Assembly (NCBI GenBank): GCA_014382085.1
Contig: JACNKJ010000394.1
Location: forward strand, 1-6,538
Source of the DNA: a bacterium
GTDB taxonomy: Bacteria > Krumholzibacteriota > Krumholzibacteriia > JACNKJ01
Length of the DNA: 6,538 bases
Direction of reading: 5' to 3'
Shown here: positions 1 to 5,729 of the stretch, one piece after another
Layout of the letters: every line of letters begins with the position of its first letter
How positions within the stretch are numbered: position 1 is the stretch's first letter
Made by a program: the position numbers and the translations under genes
The notes under the pieces: model-generated
Seen by the model: the letters and a program-made list of their open reading frames with translations, nothing else
The model's database searches: none
What the model was told of the DNA's origin: nothing

Positions 1-832
1 TGACAGAAAGCTTGCGACAATCGACAGACCCGCCGTGATGAACTTCAAGACCAAGATGATGAAGAAGTACTCGAAGCTCAGCAACCGGACCGTGAACGCG
101 ACACTCATCTTGCTCGGAAGCATTCTCCAGGGTGCTCTGATGGATGGATTCATCACGGTCAATGCAGCTCGCCTTGTAAAGAAGCTGCCCCTCGAACACC
201 GAGAAATGGAGATTCTCAAACCGAAGGAGATCCAGAAGGTTCTAGCTGCAGCTAAGGAGAAGGATTGGGATCTCTACGTCATGATCTATGTGCTCGTCAT
301 GACTGGAATGCGGCGGGGTGAGATGTTGGGACTCGATTGGAAGTCGATCAACTTCGCTGAGAAGACAATCGTGATCCGGAGATCCTATACTTCGAATCGC
401 TTCCAGAAACCGAAGACCAGGCTATCACGTCGCTCAGTGAACATGACACCATCGGTGATCAAGACCCTCAAAGAGCACCGCGTGAAAAGAGGCAATCCAT
501 CTTCCTCGACCCTTTTGTTTGATCGTGGTGATGGCAAGCCGCAGGACCCGACGAATCTTTCCAAGGATATCTGGACGCGATTACTTCGAGCCGCAGGAAT
601 ACGAGAGTCCGTGAGAATTCACGATCTACGACACACGTTCTGCAGCATGCTCCTCGCCCAGGGAGCGAGTCCTAAATACATCCAGAGCCAATTGGGACAC
701 TCGAGCATCATGGTGACCATGGATCGTTATGGGCATCTCATGCCGGAGACCAACCAGAAGGAGACAGAGCTTCTCGACAAGACTGTTTTCGGGGAAGAGA
801 AAGATAGTGGAAACAAAATGGAAACACCCTAG
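1..832 (+). CDS. Tyrosine recombinase / phage-type integrase, 5' end cut off by window edge
   Basis: Site-specific DNA integrase of the tyrosine recombinase family, which integrates or excises mobile DNA through a covalent 3'-phosphotyrosine intermediate. The frame stays open to the left edge. The GTG at 35 is the first possible start inside the window, but the residues before it fit the core-binding domain, so the true start probably lies upstream. Counting from that GTG, residues about 1-50 are the rest of the SAM-like core-binding domain (SKLSNRTVNATL). The catalytic domain follows with its full set of active-site residues: R93 in TGMRRGE, K127 in PKTRLSRR, H196 and R199 in HDLRHTF, H222 in LGHSS and the nucleophile Y232 in MDRYGH. 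It therefore looks functional. It ends 65 bp before the 3' end of a tRNA-Lys gene and converges on it, the usual layout at the edge of a tRNA-targeted genomic island or prophage. Its GC content is visibly lower than that of the genes to the right. The family is certain; the type of element it belongs to is not. Confidence 0.95.
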   Translation, partial: DRKLATIDRPAVMNFKTKMMKKYSKLSNRTVNATLILLGSILQGALMDGFITVNAARLVKKLPLEHREMEILKPKEIQKVLAAAKEKDWDLYVMIYVLVMTGMRRGEMLGLDWKSINFAEKTIVIRRSYTSNRFQKPKTRLSRRSVNMTPSVIKTLKEHRVKRGNPSSSTLLFDRGDGKPQDPTNLSKDIWTRLLRAAGIRESVRIHDLRHTFCSMLLAQGASPKYIQSQLGHSSIMVTMDRYGHLMPETNQKETELLDKTVFGEEKDSGNKMETP

Positions 833-852
833 AAATTCGACACTGGAAAACA

Positions 853-891
853 AAGAGCCCTCACTGCTAACTCATTGCAGTGAGGGCTTTT
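853..891. terminator. Strong hairpin terminator between integrase and tRNA-Lys, probably bidirectional
   Basis: A perfect 12-bp inverted repeat pairs AGCCCTCACTGC (856-867) with GCAGTGAGGGCT (877-888) around a 9-nt loop. On the plus strand the stem ends in TTTT (888-891), a classic rho-independent terminator 23 bp after the integrase stop. On the minus strand the stem is followed by the T-rich CTTTGTTTT, so it can also end transcription coming from the tRNA-Lys gene. Termination in both directions is inferred from the sequence. Confidence 0.85.
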
Positions 892-897
892 ACAAGG

Positions 898-970
898 TGA
901 CCCGCGTAGGACTTGAACCTACGACCACCTGATTAAAAGTCAGATGCTCTACCAACTGAGCTAGCGGGTC
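898..970 (-). tRNA. tRNA-Lys (anticodon UUU)
   Basis: The minus strand folds into a complete 73-nt cloverleaf. The acceptor stem is GACCCGC paired with GCGGGTC, with discriminator base A. The D arm is GCTC/GAGC around AGTTGGTA. The anticodon stem is TCTGA/TCAGG with one wobble pair, and its loop CTTTTAA gives anticodon UUU (plus-strand positions 935-937). The variable loop has 5 nt, and the T arm is GTAGG/CCTAC around TTCAAGT. This reads lysine codons AAA and AAG. The genome has CCT after the discriminator, so the CCA end is not fully encoded and must be completed by CCA-adding enzyme. No clear promoter stands directly upstream, so it may be transcribed by read-through from purA. Its 3' end faces an integrase gene, making it a likely attachment site. 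Confidence 0.98.
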
Positions 971-1001
971 AAATCGCCTGAGTTTCGGCCCCGGCTGTGC
1001 A

Positions 1002-1235
1002 GGCCTGGATTTTGCCGAAGGCCTTTCGACCTCTCAGCAGTCGGCGAAGTGGCTGTCCCCAGCGACCAGGCCCAGAATTTGCCGAAGGTCTTTCAACCTC
1101 TCAGCTGTCGGCGAAGTAGCTGTCTCCAGCAACTAGGCCCAGAATTTGCCGAGAGCGTCCAACCTCTCAGCAGAACTCAACCACCATCCCCGGCGACCGA
1201 GCCTAGAATCTGTCGAGAGCGCGCCCATCGCGCAA
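1002..1235 (-). repeat. Tandem 67-bp repeats with GNRA-capped hairpins, between purA and tRNA-Lys
   Basis: Two full units (1002-1068 and 1069-1135) match at about 57 of 67 positions by eye. A degenerate 64-bp unit follows (1136-1199), then a partial copy from 1200. Shared landmarks on the plus strand are GGCCCAGAATTTGCCGA near the unit start and ACCTCTCAGC in the middle. A period of 67 is not a multiple of three, which argues against coding. On the minus strand, units 1 and 2 each offer two hairpins. The first is GCTG/CAGC with loop GGGA or GAGA. The second is a GAAA-capped 5-bp stem (AGGTC/GGCCT or AGGTT/GACCT) stacked on GCCGA/TCGGC with an 8-nt bulge on one side. The array occupies the 285 bp between the purA stop and the tRNA 5' end, where I see no gene. 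The repeats are seen directly; transcription and function are unknown, and I do not recognise the family. Confidence 0.82.
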
Positions 1236-1255
1236 GCCCCCACCCCACTTTCGAG

Positions 1256-2557
1256 CTAAAACTCGCCGGCGGGAATAATCTGTTTCCGATCCGGGCCCAC
1301 GCTCACGTACAAAATGGGCGTCTCCAACTCATCGGACAGGTACTTCAGGTAAACCTTGGCGGCCTCAGGAATCTCGTCCCAATTGCGCGCGTCGCCAAGC
1401 TTCTCGTCCCAGCCCTCGAACTCGCGCAGCACTGGCTCGGCCTGCTCAAGCACCGACAGGTCCCGCGGGTAGTGCTCGTAAATCTCATCACCAATGCGAT
1501 AGCCCGTGCAAACCTGCACCTTCTTCATGCCGCAGAGAATGTCGAACTTCGTGATCACCAGTTGCGTCAGTCCGTTCACTTCGGCCGAGTAGCGCGCGGC
1601 CACCAGGTCAAACCATCCGCAGCGCCGCGGACGGCCGGTGGTCGCCCCGAACTCGGCGCCCTCCTGCCTCAGCGATTCGCCTTCTTCACCATGCAGCTCC
1701 GAGGGGAAGGGCCCGTTGCCCACACGCGTGCAGTAGGCCTTGAAAATGCCGATCACATCTTTCAGATGTTTCGGCGCCACGCCGCTTCCCACAATCGCTC
1801 CGCCTATAGACGGGTTGCTGCTGGTCACGAAGGGATAAGTTCCGTGGTCCAAATCCAGCATGGTTCCCTGGGCGCCCTCGAGCAGAATATCCTTGCCCGC
1901 GCGCATGGCGTCCTGCAGGTAACGATGCGAATCCACCAACATGGGTTTGATCACCGGCTTCACCGCCATGATCTTATCCACGGTTTCCTTGGGACTCAGC
2001 GCCTCCGCATCGTAGAGCGCGGCGATGTGCCGATTGATCTCAATCACGCGCTCCATGAGAATGCGCTCGAGGCGTTCATCCTCTTTCGCGTACATCTCGG
2101 CCCGCAGACCCGTGCGCGAAGCCTTGTCCTTGTAGGCCGGACCGATACCGCGCCCCGTAGTGCCGATGCTCTTGCCCTTTTTCGATTCCTCTTCCAGCCG
2201 GTCCAACACCTTGTGATAGGGCAGCAGCATATGCGCCGAACTGCTCAGGAAGACACGCCCCTCCACGGCCACGCCGCGGGCGCGAAGGCCGGCCAGCTCC
2301 TCGGCCAGCTCCAGCGGATCAACCACCAAGCCTCCGCCGAGAATGCAGTCCTTGCCCTCCATGAGAATGCCCGAGGGGATCAGGTGGAAAATGTACTCCT
2401 GCCCCTCCGTGCGAATGGTGTGCCCCGCATTGGCGCCTCCCTGAAAGCGCACGACCACGTCGTGCGACTCCGCCAGGAAGTCCACAATCTTACCCTTGCC
2501 CTCGTCGCCCCATTGTCCACCCAGGACGACGGTGGCCCGTCCGCGCTTCTCACTCAT
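1256..2557 (-). CDS. purA: Adenylosuccinate synthetase
   Basis: Cytoplasmic enzyme that joins IMP and aspartate using GTP to make adenylosuccinate, the first committed step from IMP to AMP. The 433 residues match the usual length, and the whole chain looks intact. Visible family motifs are the N-terminal GQWGDEGKGK (14-23) with the catalytic aspartate D18, GGANAGHT (40-47) with the catalytic histidine H46, TTGRGIGPAY (133-142), EGAQG (227-231), GATTGRPRR (304-312) in the aspartate-binding loop, TKFD (336-339) for guanine recognition and SVGPDR (419-424). The ATG at 2557 is chosen because AAAGG lies 8 nt upstream and the protein starts at the expected point before the first beta strand. It follows engB by 61 bp on the same strand and may be the last protein gene of the clpX-lon-engB transcript. 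It ends at TAG, before the repeat array. Confidence 0.99.
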   Translation of the reverse strand: MSEKRGRATVVLGGQWGDEGKGKIVDFLAESHDVVVRFQGGANAGHTIRTEGQEYIFHLIPSGILMEGKDCILGGGLVVDPLELAEELAGLRARGVAVEGRVFLSSSAHMLLPYHKVLDRLEEESKKGKSIGTTGRGIGPAYKDKASRTGLRAEMYAKEDERLERILMERVIEINRHIAALYDAEALSPKETVDKIMAVKPVIKPMLVDSHRYLQDAMRAGKDILLEGAQGTMLDLDHGTYPFVTSSNPSIGGAIVGSGVAPKHLKDVIGIFKAYCTRVGNGPFPSELHGEEGESLRQEGAEFGATTGRPRRCGWFDLVAARYSAEVNGLTQLVITKFDILCGMKKVQVCTGYRIGDEIYEHYPRDLSVLEQAEPVLREFEGWDEKLGDARNWDEIPEAAKVYLKYLSDELETPILYVSVGPDRKQIIPAGEF

Positions 2558-2565
2558 CGGGATTA

Positions 2566-2570
2566 CCTTT
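2566..2570 (-). promoter_or_regulatory. Ribosome binding site of purA
   Basis: AAAGG on the minus strand, 8 nt before the purA ATG. It supports this start. The site can pair with CCTT just upstream (CCTT-CCGA-AAGG), a short 4-bp hairpin that might mildly mask it; that is only an inference. Confidence 0.65.
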
Positions 2571-2618
2571 CGGAAGGATGGGAAAGCCGACCCAATCTAG
2601 AAGGGCCGGAGCCCCCTG

Positions 2619-3227
2619 TCAACGAAGCATCTGTACTCGACCGGCCTCCAGGGCCCCGTCCACCCAGGCCCTCAACTCGGCCTTGCCCTCGCCGGTCTCC
2701 GAGGAGAAAAACTGAAGGGGCACTTGGGTTTGCAGATTCAGCGACTTCAGTATCATGCTCTGGTGCTTCTGCCGTTTTCCCCGAGAAATCTTGTCGGACT
2801 TGGTCAGGGCCAGGAAAAAGGGCAGCTCGTTGGCCACCAGCCAGGCGACCATCTGCTTGTCCTGTTGGCTGGGCTCATGGCGGCAGTCCAGCAACTGAAC
2901 CAGCCCGATAAGTTGGGGCCGATTCTTGAGGTACTCCGACATGAAACGCCCCCACTCGGCCTTGATGGATTTACTCACCGCGGCGAAGCCGTAGCCGGGC
3001 AGATCCACCAGATGGCCACGGCCGTCCAGGTCGAAGAAATTGAGAAGACGGGTTTTGCCGGGCTTGCCGCTGACCTTGGCCAAGGCTTTGCGACCGGCGA
3101 TGGTGTTCAGCAGGGAAGACTTGCCCACGTTGCTGCGCCCGGCGAAGGCTACCTCAGGCAAATTCGCCTGAGGACAGCCATCCAGGGATTTCGAGCTTGT
3201 GACGAATTCCAGGCGTTTCCAGCTCAT
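2619..3227 (-). CDS. engB: Ribosome biogenesis GTP-binding protein EngB (YihA/YsxC)
   Basis: Small GTPase of the TRAFAC class that binds the maturing 50S subunit and is needed for large-subunit assembly; it is essential in several studied bacteria. Its 202 residues are typical. All G motifs are visible: G1 GRSNVGKSS (30-38), the G2 threonine T59 in GKPGKTRLLNFF, G3 DLPGYG (75-80), G4 TKSD (142-145) and G5 SSE (175-177). The FF after G2 and the GYGFA after G3 are family hallmarks. The ATG shares one base with the lon stop (TGATG), and only a weak GAG stands as a possible Shine-Dalgarno site. Translation is therefore probably coupled to lon. Lon-EngB neighbourhood is common in bacteria. The chain starts with the usual short strand (KRLEFVTS), so this start fits. 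Confidence 0.98.
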   Translation of the reverse strand: MSWKRLEFVTSSKSLDGCPQANLPEVAFAGRSNVGKSSLLNTIAGRKALAKVSGKPGKTRLLNFFDLDGRGHLVDLPGYGFAAVSKSIKAEWGRFMSEYLKNRPQLIGLVQLLDCRHEPSQQDKQMVAWLVANELPFFLALTKSDKISRGKRQKHQSMILKSLNLQTQVPLQFFSSETGEGKAELRAWVDGALEAGRVQMLR

Positions 3228-5668
3228 CAGCTCGGCGGAGGCGCCGCTCCGCTGCGACCGGAAGGACGCGAAGGCGCAGGTTTCTTGGTCTTGTCCAACT
3301 TCGTTCCAGGCATCTCGGCCAGAGCGGCACTGAGCACCTCTTCGATGCTCTCCACGAATACTAGATTCAGCTGCTCCTTCACGGAGTCGGGAAGATCGGG
3401 AAGATCCTTTTCGTTCTGCTTGGGCAGCAAAATGGTCTTCATGCCCAGACGCTGGGCCGCCACGGTCTTTTCGGGCAGGCCACCCACGGCCAGGACCTTG
3501 CCTCGCAGAGTGATCTCGCCGGTCATGGCCACATCGTGGCGCACCGGAATGCCCGTAATCGCGCTCACCAGCGCCGTGGTCAACGCCACGCCCGCACTGG
3601 GGCCATCCTTGGGCACCGCGCCCTCGGGCACGTGAATATGCACGTCCTGAGACGTGAAGAGGTCCTTATCAATGTTCCACTGCTCGGCGCGACTGCGCAC
3701 GATGGTCTGCGCGGCCTTGGCGCTTTCCTTCATCACATCACCCAACTGCCCGGTGAGGATGAACTCGCCCTTGCCCGGAATCAACTGCACTTCGATGCTC
3801 AGAGTCTCGCCGCCCACGCTGGTCCATGCCAGACCCGTGGCGATGCCCACCTCGTCGGCCTTGTCCTTCATGGCGTTGATGAAGCGCGGCGGTCCAAGCC
3901 ATTCTTCGAGCATCTCGGAATTCACCTCGACGCCGGTCACGCCCTTTTCCACCACCTGACGCGCCGTCTTACGACAAAGGGCCGCCAGTTCGCGCTCCAG
4001 ATTTCGCACACCCGACTCACGGGTGTACTCGCTGATAATGCGATCGAGCACGGCGTCGGAGATCGTAAGCTGATCGTCCGTCAGACCATGCGCCTTGATC
4101 TGCTTGGGAATGAGGAAGCCCCGCGCGATGGCGCGCTTCTCGTCCTGCAGATAACCCGGAATACGAATGATCTCCAAACGATCACGCAGCGGCCCGGGAA
4201 TCTCATGCAGATTGTTGGCCGTGGTGATGAAGAAAACTTCACTCAGGTCGAAGGCCACTTCCAGATAGTGATCGCTGAAGGTGTGGTTCTGTTCGGGATC
4301 CAGCACTTCCAAAAGCGCGCTCGTGGGATCGCCACGGAAGTCCATGCCCAGCTTGTCCACCTCGTCCAGCAGGATCACCGGATTGCGCGTGCCCGCCTTC
4401 TTCAGCGACTGCACGATGCGTCCCGGCATGGAACCGATATAGGTGCGACGATGTCCGCGAATTTCCGCCTCGTCACGCACGCCACCCAAACTGATGCGCT
4501 GGAACTTGCGGCCCATGCTGTCGGCGATTGAACGCCCAAGACTGGTTTTACCCACTCCCGGAGGCCCCACGAAGCAAAGAATCGGTCCCTTCATCTTGCC
4601 GGTCTTCTTGCCCTTGCGCGTGAGCTTCAGCACCGAAAGGAACTCGAGGATGCGTTCCTTGACCTTCTTGAGGCCGTGATGATCGTCGTCGAGTTTCTCC
4701 GCCACCTTAACAATGTCCAGGCGGTCGCGACTGCGTTTGCGCCAGGGCAGGGCGAGAAGGGTTTCGAGATAAGTGCGAATGACCGAAGCCTCGGGACTCA
4801 TGGGCGGCATCTTGGCCAGGCGATCCAATTCGCGCATGGCCGCCTCTTCGCCATCCTTGCTCATCTTGGCATTTTCGATGTTGCCGGCGATCTCATCCAA
4901 TTCGCTGGCTTCGTCGTCTTCATGACCCAGCTCGCGGCGGATGGCCTTCAGCTGCTCGTTCAAATAGAACTCGCGCTGGTTGCGCTGCACCTGGCTCTTC
5001 ACCTCGGTTTCGATCTGCCGCTCCAGCGCCAGGATCTCCATTTCCTCGGTGATCACGCGCAGCAAAATGCGCATGCGCGCCAGCGGCGAAGGCTCTTCCA
5101 GAAGCGCCTGCTTCAGCTCGATCTTCTCGGGGATGTGCGTGGCGATGGTATCGGCCAGCAGCAGCGGATCATCCACGTTGTCCAGGCTCATGAGCACACC
5201 GTCGGGCACGCGCTTATTCAGGCCCACATACTCGCGGAACTTCTCCTGAAGGGTACGCATGAGCGCTTCGGCTTCGGCCTCGTCGACGCTATTGTCATCG
5301 GTGAGCAGATCGAAACGCACGCGGAAGTATTCATCCCCGCTCACGTACTCGAGCACGCTCACACGACTCAAACCCTCCACCAATATTTTCATGGTGCCGT
5401 CGGGTAGACGCAGCAGTTGAGTAATCTGCACGAGGGTTCCCGTGCGATGAATGTCCTGGCCCGTGGGCTCGTCGATATCCTTGTCCTTCTGCGTAGCCAC
5501 GATCAATACGCGGTCATGCAGCATGGACTCCTCCACCGCCGCCACGGAACTCGGGCGGCCCACCAACAGGGGATGGATCATGGAGGGGAAGACCACCACG
5601 TCCCGCAGGGGAAGCAGGGGTAAGGGGTCTTCCAGATGGAATACCTTGTCCTGATACTTGATCTCCAC
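3227..5668 (-). CDS. lon: ATP-dependent protease Lon (LonA type)
   Basis: Cytoplasmic AAA+ serine protease that works as a hexamer, degrading misfolded proteins and short-lived regulators. The N-terminal substrate-binding LON domain spans about residues 12-210 (PLLPLRDVVVFP at its start), followed by a helical, charged linker to about 300. The AAA+ module shows Walker A GPPGVGKT (368-375), Walker B ILLDEVDK with D435 and E436, sensor-1 N485 in TTANN, arginines 495 and 497 in GPLRDRL, and sensor-2 R555 in SGVRNLERE. The protease domain has the catalytic serine S691 in KDGPSAG and lysine K734, 43 residues apart as in E. coli Lon. The 813-residue length is slightly over the norm because of a basic, Pro/Ser-rich tail from about residue 787. 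The start is GTG at 5668, chosen for the strong GAGGAG 6 nt upstream and the immediate match to the family N terminus. It lies 61 bp after clpX and overlaps engB by one base. Confidence 0.99.
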   Translation of the reverse strand: MEIKYQDKVFHLEDPLPLLPLRDVVVFPSMIHPLLVGRPSSVAAVEESMLHDRVLIVATQKDKDIDEPTGQDIHRTGTLVQITQLLRLPDGTMKILVEGLSRVSVLEYVSGDEYFRVRFDLLTDDNSVDEAEAEALMRTLQEKFREYVGLNKRVPDGVLMSLDNVDDPLLLADTIATHIPEKIELKQALLEEPSPLARMRILLRVITEEMEILALERQIETEVKSQVQRNQREFYLNEQLKAIRRELGHEDDEASELDEIAGNIENAKMSKDGEEAAMRELDRLAKMPPMSPEASVIRTYLETLLALPWRKRSRDRLDIVKVAEKLDDDHHGLKKVKERILEFLSVLKLTRKGKKTGKMKGPILCFVGPPGVGKTSLGRSIADSMGRKFQRISLGGVRDEAEIRGHRRTYIGSMPGRIVQSLKKAGTRNPVILLDEVDKLGMDFRGDPTSALLEVLDPEQNHTFSDHYLEVAFDLSEVFFITTANNLHEIPGPLRDRLEIIRIPGYLQDEKRAIARGFLIPKQIKAHGLTDDQLTISDAVLDRIISEYTRESGVRNLERELAALCRKTARQVVEKGVTGVEVNSEMLEEWLGPPRFINAMKDKADEVGIATGLAWTSVGGETLSIEVQLIPGKGEFILTGQLGDVMKESAKAAQTIVRSRAEQWNIDKDLFTSQDVHIHVPEGAVPKDGPSAGVALTTALVSAITGIPVRHDVAMTGEITLRGKVLAVGGLPEKTVAAQRLGMKTILLPKQNEKDLPDLPDSVKEQLNLVFVESIEEVLSAALAEMPGTKLDKTKKPAPSRPSGRSGAAPPPS

Positions 5669-5674
5669 CGTGTT

Positions 5675-5680
5675 CTCCTC
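5675..5680 (-). promoter_or_regulatory. Ribosome binding site of lon, fixing a GTG start
   Basis: GAGGAG on the minus strand, 6 nt before the GTG at 5668. It is a strong Shine-Dalgarno match and decides for the GTG start. It lies 10 nt after the intergenic hairpin, so that structure could influence ribosome access. Confidence 0.75.
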
Positions 5681-5690
5681 AAATAGAATT

Positions 5691-5715
5691 GCCGGACGGC
5701 GCGAGGCCGCCCGGC
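5691..5715 (-). promoter_or_regulatory. GC-rich hairpin in the clpX-lon leader
   Basis: On the minus strand GCCGGGCGGC pairs with GCCGTCCGGC around the 5-nt loop CTCGC, giving a 10-bp stem. Nine pairs are Watson-Crick and one is G·U; on the opposite strand that pair would be an A-C mismatch, so the fold favours the lon-sense RNA. It sits 14 nt after the clpX stop and is followed by AATTCTATTT, which is only moderately U-rich. It may be a weak or partial terminator, an attenuator or an RNA stability and processing element. The structure is seen in the sequence; the role is inferred. Confidence 0.65.
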
Positions 5716-5729
5716 GAAAGGCTTCTCGC

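Noticed and set aside
626..853. Minus-strand 75-codon frame opposite the integrase end
   Set aside because: Antisense to the catalytic core of the integrase, with no motif or credible ribosome site.
729..932. Plus-strand frame ending in VTRVGLEPTTT
   Set aside because: The final residues are the antisense translation of the tRNA-Lys gene, a well-known false-protein signature, and the rest overlaps the integrase in another frame.
1002..1235. CRISPR array
   Set aside because: The units abut with no unique spacers between conserved short repeats; the whole 67-bp unit is repeated and degenerates, and no cas genes are present.
2603..2614. Short GGGC/GCCC hairpin in the engB-purA gap as a terminator
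   Set aside because: Only 4 bp of stem, and the following TTCT is too short a T run to call a terminator.
1049..2911. Long plus-strand open frame (620 codons) opposite purA and part of engB
   Set aside because: It lies antisense to two clearly conserved genes, has no recognisable domain and a biased Arg/His/Pro/Leu composition, and begins in the repeat array. It is a GC-driven shadow frame.
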